64,000 nt of DNA from Elgaria multicarinata webbii (taxonomy: Eukaryota > Chordata > Lepidosauria > Squamata > Anguidae): positions 15,600,001 to 15,664,000 of the forward strand of contig NC_086192.1 in NCBI RefSeq assembly GCF_023053635.1. The letters are read 5' to 3'. A program made the position numbers and the translations under genes. Below are positions 36,101 to 45,827 of the stretch, piece after piece. Under the pieces are notes generated by a model. It did not search any database, was not told the DNA's origin, and worked only from the letters and a program-made list of their open reading frames with translations. Every line of letters begins with the position of its first letter. Within the stretch, counting starts at the first letter, position 1.

Positions 36101-39100
36101 TCCTATTTAATGTAGCAGACCTAACAGTGTCCTCATTTACACATGCAGCAGAATAAAGGGGCAAACCTTGAAGCCCTATTCCAGGTATCCTTTAGGGTAG
36201 ATTCCTGCATTCAGCAGGAGGTTGGACTCAATGGCCTTATAGGCCCCTTCCAACTCTACTATTCTGTGAAGTGACAGAACAGACTATACTACTTCAGATT
36301 GCAACTGGATGAAGCCAATTTTCATTGTTCACCACACGTAAAAGTCTCGTTGTAAGTAACAACCTAGTGCATCAGAAAAAAAAATATTCTAGTTCAACCT
36401 GCTCCCTGCTGCACTAGATTTTCTGCTTGCAGGGAACTGTTTAAAGGTGTCTCCACCTACAGTTTGAAGTGGCACAGCCAATTTTACCACCTAAGAATTC
36501 TACCACCTTATTTTCCTGCATGTGAACACCAAACTCAGCTAACGATGTAGTCATATACATGTCTATTCAGAAGTAAGTCAGATTTCTGTTCCAAAAAAAC
36601 CTATGGTAACAGTATAATCACTCCACTAAAATATCAAACTGAATTTGCAGAATGTAAAGTTGCATTCGAAAGTACAGCTGTGAGAGATGCAGACTATGAG
36701 ATGCATTACTCTAAGAAATTGCAGTACTTTTGAATGGACATTTACTGTATTTTCTGGCGTATAAGACTACTTTTTAACCCAGGAAAATCTTCTCAAAAGT
36801 TGGGGGTTGTCTTATACGCCCAGTATAAGATGACTTTTTAACCCAGGAAAATCTTCTCAAAAGTTGGGGGTCGTCTTATACGCCCAGTCGTCTTATACGC
36901 CGGAAAATACGGTACTTTGCGGTGGTGTTTCTGCATGGAGGTATATACCACTGTATGCATGCATTCAGTAAAGTACTAGAGTATTTAAAGCCCTTTCAAG
37001 AACTTTCTGAAATAGTTTAAAATATTCCAGGAAGCATTTTAATAGAGGACACGTGAGTCTGCGCTTCCCTAATAAATCCTTTTGTGAAAGGAGGCAGTGG
37101 GGATATGTTCTAGGAATTTTTGTGAACCGCCCAGGGAGCTTCGGCTGTTGGGCGGTATAAAAATGCAATAAATAATAATAATAATAATAAATAATAATAA
37201 ATAAATCCCATTGAGGTCAGTGGGCATTACTCCCAGGTAAGTGGGTAAAGGATTGGAGCCCAACTTCCCAATCCTCTGCATGTTTACTTGGAAGTAAGTC
37301 TCACCAATGAGGCTTCCTTCCAAATAAGTGTGTTTAGCATTACTAATTAACAACATTCCAGAATTAAGATCCCCAAATCATCCAGTGTGACATTCAGACT
37401 TACCAAATCTTGTTGTAGGATTCTAGGTATTCCGGTTTGACATTGTGAACTGCAACACCAAAATCAATATTAAAGTTGGAGAGAAAGGAAGAAAAAAATA
37501 AACAGAATTTCAAAAGGAACAGGAGAAGTATTAAAATATAAGCACAGCAACTCACATTGAATTTTATAAAGACTGCTGGTCTCTCTTTTGGCTAAGAGAT
37601 TGGAGTGAGCATCTTTTCTGGGATCAACTTTGCGAACAAACAGCGATTTCAACCAGCTGTCTTCCCCAGATCGGTTATTCGACGAGACAAGGCACCTGTA
37701 AGTGGACAAAGACATGGTCAAAGGTAAGCCCCATTTTAGAACTTGTATGGGCTTTGTTACTGCACAAACAGAGCAGAGAGAGAAGTTTCACAGTTAGCCT
37801 CCCAGCTACCTCTGTTATTTTTAGAAATTGCACTGTGGCCTGGTTCACACATAATGACAATTATTATTATTATTATTATTATTATTATTTATATAGCACC
37901 ATCAATGTACATGGTGCTGTACAGATTACACAGTAAATAGCAAGACCCTGCCGCATAGGCTTACAGTCTAACCCAATTCAACCCAGGGTACTCAGGGTTG
38001 AAAAAGAAATAGTTCTTTAAAAAAGCTTACTCTTCGGTTTTCAGAAGTTTCACATCACAGAAAAGGTGTCCCTTCTTATCTCTCATGCCAGAGGTAAGGC
38101 CTCACATAAGGCTGTGCTGTCCATGTTTTTAGTCAGTAACTTTTTTTTGTTTGCCAAGAATGTTATTTTCAAAATATAAAACAAACGTGTAAAAACAAAA
38201 CATCAGCCTATGTTTTACACCATTCATTATGGATACTATCCACACCTTAAATCAAAACATTTAACTAAGTAATTGACTAGAACTTACTAACAACCCAGAT
38301 GCTGAAAAACATTTTCCAAGTGCAGTTCATGTTATCTCAGGAAGTTATCGTTTCTGGGCAAAACTCTTCCTTTCTTTTTTACACACCAATCCCTAATTAT
38401 AGAAAGAAGGTCCTGGATGGAGAGATGGATGATCTTTGACCTCCAGTAGAGATGAAAGACCACGTGTTGAGTGAACACTTGGCTACAACCCTATATGCAC
38501 ACTTAAGGTGTGCAAGTCCCAATAATTCAATGGGACTTCCTTTTAAGTAGACCTGCATAGGACTGGGCTATCACTAGGCTACTGCTCTGGCCAAGGTGCC
38601 CAGGTTCTCTCGGAAAACATTATCTACAGATCCAGGTATGTCCTTGATCTAGAGGACTCCGACAGAGCTCAAACAGCAGCACCCTAGGAACAATCGGAGA
38701 ATTATGACTTTGATAACGAGCACAGCAAAATGGACAGACTCAGGACTCAAATGATGGCCACACCAGAAGTTGTGGTTTACCTGTCCGGACCTCATCACCA
38801 GAGGCAGATTTTGGGCAACGTTAAGAAGGGGGGGGCACACAGACAGATCCGCCACGAGGAATTTGCCCTGCAGAAATCTCACTGAAATGGAGAGTAGTTC
38901 TACTGCAGAAGAATTGAGATATACCAGTACAAACTGGAAGGGGAAAAGAATCTATCTGTAGGCTTCCTTCTTATCAAATCTGTTACTGGACACATCTGTA
39001 CGTCGGCCTGCGATCTTAATGATATAGGGCAGGATATAAATGTTTTAAATAAATACATACATACTGTGCCAGAACATCTACTTGCTATTTACTGTTTTAC

Positions 39101-41568
39101 TCTGTACAGCACCATGTACATTGATGGTGCTATATAAATAAATAAATAAATAATAATAATAATAGAACCTATTTCTCTTTGACTGATTAATTGGGCGGGG
39201 AGGGGGGAGAGATTTTAAATCTGTACACAGCTGGTTAAAGCATGTAGCCTTACTTATAACAGCGAAATGTTTTCCGCAAACAATTCCCCCATGTTGTGTT
39301 TCAACACAGATGACACAACACGGTTAAAAGGGAAAGATGAAGCGGAAAGGCATCGCTACAAATTTCCAAAAGATGCTTTCTTGTTATCTTGAGGAAACCG
39401 TTCTTGTCGGGTTTCCCACTGTTTTGTGAACGGGAGGTCAGCATAAATCCTTATCTTCCGTGAAAGCTAAGTGAGGATTATGTTATGTTTGCTGAAGGTA
39501 AAAGTATTAAGCAAGCACAGGCACCATCCTATGCATATTTAGACAGAAAAGGGACTTATGCCCTGTCTAAATGCATATTTAGACAGCATGCCCCAGCCAG
39601 GACGTTTTCGTAGGGCTTTTTCATGGCCCTACATGTCCTTATTCACATACTAGCAGAACCTCTCTCTAGGGATGGATTGGGGACGACAACCCTGCCAGCT
39701 TAAAAAAACGATGCAACCAAGAACATGGATCATTTTTCCAACCCTAAACCCTAAAGCCTTTGGTTCCTAAACCTGTTTCTAGAAACCTGAATTCCCCCCA
39801 CCCCATACAGTACCTTTTATTAGGCTCTATCACAGCCTTTCTCAACCTGAGGTGCTCCAGATGTGTTGGACTACAACTCCCAGAATGCCCCAGCCAGCTG
39901 CTGGCTGGGGCATTCTGGGAGATGCAGTCCAACACATCTGGAGCGCCCCAGGTTGAGAAAGGCTGCTCTATCAGGTACTGAGATTGAAACTGGGTCTATC
40001 TAAACTTTAGACCTCATGGTCATGACACCTGGCCAAATTTCTGGACTTTCCTTTTTTGTTCACCCATCCCCTGCTTTTTGCATCATCTAGCCTGATGAAG
40101 AACTCTGGAGAACTCGAAAGCTTGCACATTTTTGTGGAATTCAGGTTGGTCCTCAAAAAGGTTTTCCCAACTATGGATTTTCGATTCCCCCCCACGATGG
40201 ACCATTATAGCTATATTTCTGGGGGTAGGAGTGTTAATAATGATTTTTACCCTAAAGCTCTCTTCTTTCATGACGCAAATTTTAAATCAAGGTTGAACCA
40301 CTTGTGATCCTCCAGAATCCAGATGGTTTGGCCTACAACTCCCATCAGTCCTGGCCAGCACAGCCAATGGTGAGGGATCATGGGAGTTGCAGCCCAAAAC
40401 ATCTCGAGGGGAACAGATGAAATAACAGATTTGCATTTATAAAATCAAATTCTACCTTCACCTCTTGGCCTTCAAATGGTCGTTCAGGTGGCTTACAACT
40501 ATTATAACCATTGTTATTATTGCAGTGGAGAGAGGAACTAAACCCCACATTATATTATTTATTTATTCGTGGCACTTCTATACCGCTGAGTAAAATCCAT
40601 GCATATTTTATATTATACACTCCAATACCAAATTATGCAAATATATATTTATACAAATAATATTTGCATTTATAAAGTGAATTCTACCTCAACGTTTGGC
40701 CCTCAAAAGGGCTTACGACCATCAAGGCCACCACCACTGTTATTATTATTATGTTTCTACTCCACATTTTATTACACAAACACTATAGTATACAAATATA
40801 TTTTACAATTATTATTATTATTATTTATTTATATATATAGCACCATCAATGTACATGGTGCTGTACAGAGTGCTGTCTTTATAAAATGAATTCTACGTCA
40901 ACTTCTGGCCCTCAAAAGGGCCTTCCAGGCGGCTTACGACCCCCAAGACTATTATTAATTTTATTATTACTATTATTATTATTGTGAAGGAGAAGGGAAG
41001 ACAACTGGATAGTCCCCACCCCATATTTGACATCACAATTTAAAGAGGGGTGGGGGCTCATATAATGGGTTCTGTGGGGTGGAATTAACGCATTTACACG
41101 TGTACGTGTGCACGTCTGTATGGGAGGTTCATGAGGTGACCCTTCCTCCCAGCATGCACACTGGGTCGTGAGAGTGAATACTGAGGGCTCTGAGGCGGGG
41201 TTAACACGCATCCCCTCTTCTGAGGTAAACTGTGGGGATATATATGGGGAGGGGGGGAGAAAGGAGCGATATGACCCCCCCCTCTTTTCTCCCCCCTCCC
41301 CTCAGTGTAGTAACTTGGGAGGGGGGGTTGCGAGACCCCTCCCCCTCTGACCAGCCCGTGACCTTGAGCGTGGGAGGGAGGGAGGGAAGGATAGAGCGCG
41401 CGAGAGAGACGATCTTCCCGCCCCCCTCGGCTTTCCCGCCATTTCTCCCTCCCCCCCCCGCAGCCCCCCTCACCTGAGGAAAAAAAGGCGGGAACGGCCC
41501 CCCTGCGCAGGGAACGGGCCAAGGCGGAGGCGGGCCCCGCTCCCCCGCAGCAGCGCCCCGGCCGCCAT
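27114..41568 (-). CDS. NIPSNAP2: NIPSNAP homolog 2 (GBAS), ten coding exons, complete
   Basis: Coding exons, 5' to 3' on minus: 41474-41568, 37556-37695, 37404-37449, 35317-35411, 34048-34118, 31444-31584, 30763-30794, 29091-29185, 28403-28486 and 27114-27178. All junctions are GT-AG and phases join to 864 bases, 287 residues plus stop (human NIPSNAP2 has 286). The first 32 residues start [11 protein letters not shown] and are Arg-rich with no acidic residue, as in a mitochondrial presequence. Recognisable conserved blocks are [70 protein letters not shown] and the C-terminal IPLKISPLQ. The family forms dimeric alpha/beta-barrel-like NIPSNAP domains; NIPSNAP1 and 2 are mitochondrial proteins reported to act as mitophagy signals on damaged mitochondria. 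NIPSNAP2 rather than NIPSNAP1 follows from sequence and from PSPH and MRPS17 as neighbours. Introns carry CR1 tails, MITEs and a long inverted repeat. Confidence 0.97.
27234..27456 (+). mobile_element. CR1 LINE 3' fragment
   Basis: 5'-truncated ORF2 end ([10 protein letters not shown] type) and 3' UTR ending ATTCTATGATTCTA, inserted 55 bases from the last NIPSNAP2 coding exon, in antisense to the gene. Confidence 0.85.
27480..27665 (+). mobile_element. CR1/L3-like LINE 3' fragment (second family)
   Basis: CTATCAGTAGCTACTAGTCA through GATCCAGCATGTCTCTTTTT, directly following the CR1 tail at 27234-27456. Confidence 0.55.
28212..28255. repeat. (GT)n microsatellite
   Basis: About 22 uninterrupted GT units in NIPSNAP2 intron 9. 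An interrupted (GT)n is at 27931-27961. Confidence 0.9.
30487..30660 (-). mobile_element. L2-like LINE 3' tail
   Basis: TTATTTATTACATTTCTATACCGCCCAATAGCC... on plus is the inverse of the GGCTATTGGGCGGTATA...AATAAATAAATA tail seen repeatedly (32130, 34915, 37115, 44265, 44785, 61725). Confidence 0.6.
30925..31122 (+). mobile_element. L2-like LINE 3' tail
   Basis: TTAAAACTTATCTCTTCAGA, then CGCCGCCCTGAGATCTTAAT and a TAAATAAATA end, in NIPSNAP2 intron 6. Confidence 0.6.
31670..31832. mobile_element. MITE with TA-flanked GTATTTCTTCG ends
   Basis: 163 bases from TACCATATTTCTTCG to GAAGAAATAGGGTA, with inner repeats of TAAGAC. A second copy is at 45412-45584. Inverted ends and TA borders suggest a Tc1/mariner-type source. 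Confidence 0.55.
32130..32215 (+). repeat. L2-like LINE 3' tail with (AAAT)n
   Basis: AAACCGCCCAGAGAGCTTCG, GGGCGGTATAGAAATGC, then AATA units. In NIPSNAP2 intron 5. Confidence 0.6.
32391..32602 (+). mobile_element. CR1 LINE 3' fragment
   Basis: Ends TATTCTATGACTCTATGATTC. It shows a small internal deletion in the ORF2 end (CACACTAGAGGCAGCTGG lacks the usual CTTCAAGAG). Confidence 0.85.
32660..33532. mobile_element. Long-inverted-repeat element with 15-bp flanking direct repeat
   Basis: Arms of about 165 bases (32691-32858 and 33349-33519) are near-perfect inverse copies, from AGGTACAGGTAAAGACCTA on the left to TAGGTCTTTACCTGTACCT on the right. CTACAACGTAGACTC occurs at 32660-32674 and again at 33518-33532. 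A 16-base A-rich stretch separates the left direct repeat from the left arm. The middle holds a nested minus-oriented LINE tail with (ATT)n. It lies in NIPSNAP2 intron 5. No open frame; family not recognised. Confidence 0.75.
33059..33175 (-). repeat. (ATT)n with LINE tail
   Basis: About 17 ATT units followed on plus by TTATATAGCACCATTAATGT and CATGGTGCTGTACAGAG, the inverse of the GATGGTGCTATATAAAT tail. It is nested in the long-inverted-repeat element. Confidence 0.7.
34493..34612. mobile_element. Fold-back MITE (CCCTCCAGATGTGTTGGGCTGC family)
   Basis: CAGCCTTCCCCAACGTGGTG and CACCAAGTTGGAGAAGGTTG are inverted ends; the middle folds at ATCATCCCACAGCTGGATGAT. Related copies or fragments lie near 4247, 22130, 26455, 29325, 40315, 49020, 53885 and 56190. 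Confidence 0.6.
34915..34995 (+). repeat. L2-like LINE 3' tail with (AAAT)n
   Basis: GTGAACCACCCAGACAGCTT through GGGCGGTATAGAAATGC and AATAAATA units, in NIPSNAP2 intron 4. Confidence 0.55.
36187..36268 (+). mobile_element. CR1 LINE 3' fragment
   Basis: Only the last 80 bases of the 3' UTR, ending CTACTATTCTGTGA. Confidence 0.75.
36743..36914. mobile_element. MITE with internal tandem duplication
   Basis: Outer inverted ends are TACTGTATTTTCTGGCGTAT and ATACGCCGGAAAATACGGTA. Inside, a unit of about 64 bases holding TTTTTAACCCAGGAAAATC and GTCTTATACGCCCAG occurs twice in tandem. In NIPSNAP2 intron 3. Confidence 0.7.
37115..37205 (+). repeat. L2-like LINE 3' tail with (AAT)n
   Basis: GTGAACCGCCCAGGGAGCTT, GGGCGGTATAAAAATGC, then AAT/AAAT units. 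Confidence 0.55.
37858..37975 (-). repeat. (ATT)n with LINE tail
   Basis: About 10 ATT units, then TATATAGCACCATCAATGTA and CATGGTGCTGTACAG on plus. In NIPSNAP2 intron 1. Confidence 0.6.
39080..39165 (+). repeat. LINE 3' tail ending in (TAAA)n/(AAT)n
   Basis: Same CACCATGTACATTGATGGTG tail as at 9205, in NIPSNAP2 intron 1. Confidence 0.6.
39833..39965. mobile_element. hAT-like palindromic MITE with perfect 8-bp duplication
   Basis: 133 bases from CAGCCTTTCTCAACC to GGTTGAGAAAGGCTG, palindromic about GCCAGCTGCTGGCTGG. It is flanked on both sides by CTCTATCA (39825-39832 and 39966-39973). In NIPSNAP2 intron 1. Confidence 0.88.
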
Positions 41569-41720
41569 CTTGACCACCTCACGCTGTGGGGAGGAGAGAG
41601 GAGGGGAGGGGGCGAGAAATAGAGAGGAAGGGGGCGCAATGTGCCCCGGCAGCCGCTAGAGGGACCCTCTGAGGGGATGATTTTGGGGAGGGGGATTTAA
41701 AACGAGGCGTTTCCCCCCCC
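41090..41720 (-). promoter_or_regulatory. NIPSNAP2: CpG-rich promoter region and 5' end of NIPSNAP2
   Basis: GC-rich sequence with many CpG dinucleotides surrounds the NIPSNAP2 start codon (41566-41568 on minus) and exon 1. The ATG lies in a good context (AAGATGGCGG on minus). No TATA box is evident. A 17-base poly-C tract (about 41712-41728) and the 51-bp minisatellite mark its upstream edge. It is a typical housekeeping CpG-island promoter by composition, and the transcription start is not determined. Confidence 0.7.
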
Positions 41721-41738
41721 CCCCCCCCGTTTTCACTT

Positions 41739-42055
41739 GGCTGAGGTAAATTCTCTCAGGTCAAGGCTCAGCCCCAGAACGTATTTCATGTTTCTGGCTG
41801 AGGTGAATTCTTTCAAGCTCAGCCCCAGAGCTTATTTCGTGTTTCTGGCTGAGGTGAATTCTTTCAAGCTCAGCCCCAGAACGTATTTCATGTTTCTGGC
41901 TGAGGTGAATTCTTTCAAGCTCAGCCCCAGAACTTATTTCATGTTTCTGGCTGAGGTGAATTCTTTCAGGTTCAGCCCCAGAACTTATTTCATGTTTCTG
42001 GCTGAGGTGAATTTTTACAAGTTCAGCCCCAGAACTTATTTCGTGTTTCTATCTG
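41739..42055 (+). repeat. 51-bp minisatellite, six units
   Basis: The phrase GGCTGAGG recurs at 41739, 41796, 41847, 41898, 41949 and 42000, so the unit is 51 bases (the first interval is 57). As 51 is a multiple of three, one plus-strand frame stays open and repeats AEVNSFKLSPRTYFMFL-like 17-residue units for 109 codons. It begins about 170 bases upstream of the NIPSNAP2 start codon. Confidence 0.9.
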
Positions 42056-42118
42056 TGTGGAAATAAACACATCATCAGCAGTAATAACAACAACAACAAC
42101 AATAATGATGTATTTATT

Positions 42119-42510
42119 TAGGCTGACCCTATGAAAAGGAGGACAGGGCTCCTGCATCTTTAACAGTTGTATAGAAAAGGAGATTTAAGCAGGTGTCATT
42201 TGTATGCATGCAGCACCTGGTGAAATTTCCTCTTCATCACAACAGTTAAAGCTGCAGGAGCTATACTAGAGTGACCAGATTTAAAAGAGTGACCAGATTT
42301 AAAGTGTGTGACCAGGTTTAAAGTTGCAGGAGCTATACTAGAGTGACCAGATTTAAAAGAGGGGAGGGCTCCTGCAGCTTTAACTGGTGTGATAAAGAGG
42401 CAATTTCATCAGGTTCTCCATATATACAAATGACACCTGCTGAAATTCCCTTTTCAATACACCTGTTAAAGATACAGGAGCCCTGTCCACCTTTTCATAT
42501 TGTCACCCTA
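42119..42510. mobile_element. TAGGGTGACC palindromic MITE, rearranged copy
   Basis: Starts TAGGCTGACCCTATGAAAAG and ends CTTTTCATATTGTCACCCTA. The centre contains duplicated GAGTGACCAGATTTAAA words, making it longer than the 321-bp copy at 48319. Confidence 0.7.
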
Positions 42511-42679
42511 ATTAACATCCTAGTAAACATGTTTAGGACAATTATTTCTGTAACACTTTCAGCCTACGAAATTGTTGGTTGTGTTTTTAGGCCTAAGGGT
42601 CCACAACCCTGGTTTAGGCTGATATATCAACTGTGACCCCACCTGGATAGAGACACCCTAGCTAGTTATCGATGCTCCG

Positions 42680-42960
42680 GTTAACCTCCAGTTTGGATTA
42701 CAGCAGTGCGCGATACATGGGCCGCCTTGGAAAAATGGCCCAGAAATTTCCGCTGGTCCAAAATAGGGCAGTGAGATTGTTAACGGCAACAGATCAATAT
42801 GGCCATATTACAAAACTACTCTATGATCAGCACTGGTTTCCAGTCCGTTTCCGGACCTGATTCAAAGTGCTGGTTTTTAACTTTTACAGCCCGAAATGGT
42901 TTGGGGCCAGGTTACCTGCCTGCCAAGCAAGCTAGAGGTAGCAATGATGAGAAAAAATAC
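42680..42960 (+). mobile_element. L2-like LINE reverse-transcriptase fragment
   Basis: Frame-broken remnants AQKFPLVQNRAVRLLT and NGLGPGYLPAKQ correspond to the conserved C-terminal block of L2-type ORF2. Confidence 0.6.
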
Positions 42961-43218
42961 CGTACAAAGAGCAAGAACCGTTGGTTGCAATGGTGCTGAG
43001 AAGGTCGACTCACTGACGGAAGAAGCCCCTTGACAGTGTGATTCTATGATTACAGATTCCTAAGAATGCCTTTCAGGGATCTCAAGAAGCCAAAATGTTC
43101 CCATCTGCTACAGCCACTCAAGAGATTTATGACATTTATGCAGAAATCAGCCTGGATTGAGAGAAAATTCAGGTGGCAGCGTTTCTACATACAGATGTTG
43201 TTTCGTGTCTGCATAAAC

Positions 43219-43277
43219 GGGTTGGACTAGATGGCCTTATAGGCCCCTTCCAACTCTACTAGTCTATGATTCTATGA
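43219..43277 (+). mobile_element. CR1 LINE 3' end
   Basis: GGGTTGGACTAGATGGCC to TCTATGATTCTATG; the last 60 bases only. Confidence 0.75.
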
Positions 43278-44264
43278 AAATGTGCGATGCAGTGAGACTG
43301 ACTCAACAGACCTTTGAAATGTTGGAAGTCAAAACTAGTAATTCGCACATGCCTAGATATGCAGCCTTTAATCTGCCCCCAGACAGCATTTAAATTTAAA
43401 GGCTTCTCTTTATTAAAAGACAAGCCAAAAGCCTGATGTGGAAACTGCAGCTTAATTAATAGTAAGGTAGTATTTATTTTCGCCCCTCATTCACGGCTAG
43501 TCCCATATAGCGTGTGTAGTTTCCTCAGCCAATACACTTCAAAGCACGATGAACGAGTCTAAACACCGCCCCTGACACCCTCCGCGTTAGCTATTGTTCA
43601 TACCCAAAAATTTCAACCTGAGTTTTCCCTGGCTCCAAATTCCAGAATGGCAACCCACACAAACGAGCGATCTGATTTTTAGACTCCAGGGGTGGCAAAG
43701 ATTAAAATGTTTTTTGGCATCTCATGCAAGCAAACTATGTTCATGTTCACAGGCTGGGCACCTGCACGCAACTTCTTTGCTTCTTGCTCCATTTTCGTCC
43801 TGTGACCTTCATGCTTTTTGTACAATGGTGTCTGCCTCACCCTCTAGCAATCAATCTGGATGCTGCCAATTGGACTCAGAACAGAAGAATTTAGCCTGAT
43901 TGTCAGACTAAAACAGTTTATTGCAGTCTATGGTACTTAGGGGGTTGTGTGAACACCAGCCCTTTACTCAATATATTGTTATACCTTTTGGGGTTGGGAT
44001 GGAATTCTAATGCAAAAAGAAGGTAGGCCTCCACTATCAGTCCACCATAATCCAGACTACTATAAGGTGCCACAAGCACAAAACAAGAACGAGAAATAGG
44101 TGCAAAAACAATACATCAAGCTCATTATCTCATTCACAGACTGCACATCAAGTCACAAAACATATAACATGCATATATGGAGGCCGTTGTCAAGGAATTA
44201 ACCAGAACTGTTGTTTTTAAAATGGATGTTGTTGTTTTTATGTTTTTGATGGTTTTAAATTTTG

Positions 44265-44376
44265 TATACTTTTTAATGTTTACTGTTTTTAACTTTTGTA
44301 AACCGCCCAGGGAGCTTCGGCTATGGGGCGGTATATAAATGTAATAAATAAATGTAATAAATAAATAATAAATAAA
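44265..44376 (+). repeat. L2-like LINE 3' tail with (AAAT)n
   Basis: TTGTAAACCGCCCAGGGAGC, GGGGCGGTATATAAATG and AATAAATA units. Confidence 0.6.
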
Positions 44377-44784
44377 GTGCACCGGCTGTCACTGTGTTGT
44401 TTTCAGCTTTGCTTGACCAGCCAGAGTTTTTAATAATATTCTGGTTTGATTTTAAAATCTTTTACGGCTCACCACTCTGGAATCCGTTTAGATGCGGAGT
44501 GGTACCTAAATGTTGTAAATAATAAATACATAAAATAAAAATAGCATCTGTCCCACGGAGGGATGCAAAAGAAATCTACAATGAATTCAAATGAGTTTGG
44601 ATTTCTATGCATCTGACCGGTAGGTCCCGCAACACCTGAATTCTGCAGACTAGATTGCTTTTTTTGGGGGGGGGGGTGTAAGGGGGGGAATTTGCACATG
44701 TAGTAGCGCAAATGCACATTTATAAACAAGAACAAAATTCACACATAATGACAACCTGTGGGTTTAAACCCTGAGTTGCTGAGA

Positions 44785-44862
44785 TTATGAACCGCCCAGA
44801 GAGCTTCGGCTGTTGGGCAGTATAAAACTGTAACAAACAAATAAATAAATAAATAAAGCAAG
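44785..44862 (+). repeat. L2-like LINE 3' tail nested in a CCATGGTT-type repeat
   Basis: ATGAACCGCCCAGAGAGCTT to AAATAAATAAAT, interrupting a region (44740-45010) with ACAACCCATGATTTGTTG words. Confidence 0.5.
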
Positions 44863-45411
44863 CTGCCTCCCTCCTGTTTGCCGCTTCTACTTGGCATCCG
44901 GTTTCTCAAACAACCCATGATTTGTTGTTGGGTTAAAACTCTGGGTCGTTTGTCCTTCAACAACCTAGAGTTCCAAGTTCAGATGTCGCATCAAGCCTAT
45001 TCCTGGGTTGTTTATGAAAGCTAATGCAAAGCAGAAGTGGCGGTCGTGCGGGAGGCAGTGTGCTGGTTCACTTCGGCACAGCACTGCCAATTCCTGGCTT
45101 AAACCAATGAATTGGCGCTACCTGTGAACCACATCCTCCTCTCCGTCCTTCTGTGCTTCTACAACCAGCCTCTATTTTGTCTCACTGGTTTCCTCAAAGC
45201 TTCGACTTTCTGTAGCTTTGACTTTGTGGATTTTATAGTCTACTTGTGTTGTGCCTTTTATTCAAATGCCTGGTTTTAATTGGATTTTAGCACTTTAGAA
45301 CGGCCTTTTAAATCATTAGGCAAAAGCAGGCGTACACCACCTTTTTTACTGTTGAGAGCTGCATTCCCTGACGGGTTGCACACTTCTGGTAAACATTATT
45401 AAATTTTGTAT

Positions 45412-45584
45412 TACTGTATTTCTTCGATTGTAAGACGCCATCGATTGCAAGACGCACACTAATTTCAGTACCACCAACAGGAAAAAAAAAACCTAAGACA
45501 CACCCATGATTCTAAGACGCACCCCATTTTTAGAGATGTTTATAAGGGGGGAAAAGTGCGTCTTAGAATTGGAGAAGTAAGGTA
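45412..45584. mobile_element. MITE with TA-flanked GTATTTCTTCG ends
   Basis: TACTGTATTTCTTCGATTGT to TTGGAGAAGTAAGGTA. It is the better preserved copy of the element at 31670-31832. Confidence 0.6.
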
Positions 45585-45821
45585 AATGTTATGCATTGAT
45601 TTCGGTACAGTCAGACAGAGTGGCGATAATGATAATGACCAAACTCCTATTCTCAGCTATTTGCAATATTTTAAAAATAAATTGAATCTTTCTATTGCTC
45701 TGTGCACAAGTTAAACCCAGTTTATTATAATCATGACTATATTAGAAAAGACCATGTACACACTGTGTCACATACAACCTCTTCAAAGAGACACATGTAA
45801 AAGTCCCACCACTCCAACACT

Positions 45822-45827
45822 TTTATT
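45822..45827 (-). terminator. MRPS17: MRPS17 AATAAA overlapping the stop codon
   Basis: On the minus strand the end of the reading frame is GAC AAA TAA A, so AATAAA contains the stop codon. If used, the 3' UTR would be only about 15-30 bases. A second AATAAA at 45721-45726, about 100 bases further, is an ordinary alternative. Confidence 0.4.

Larger units (their letters stand above)
42060..45720. other. Spacer between NIPSNAP2 and MRPS17, repeats only
   Basis: No host coding exon recognised. It holds the TAGGGTGACC MITE (42119-42510), an L2-like fragment (42680-42960), a short CR1 tail (43219-43277), L2-like tails (44265-44376, 44785-44862) and a TA-flanked MITE (45412-45584). Confidence 0.5.

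Noticed and set aside
41094-41639. A 181-codon minus frame across the NIPSNAP2 5' end
   Set aside because: It is in a different frame from the true exon 1 (41474-41568) and reads through the donor site; it is an artefact of GC-rich sequence.
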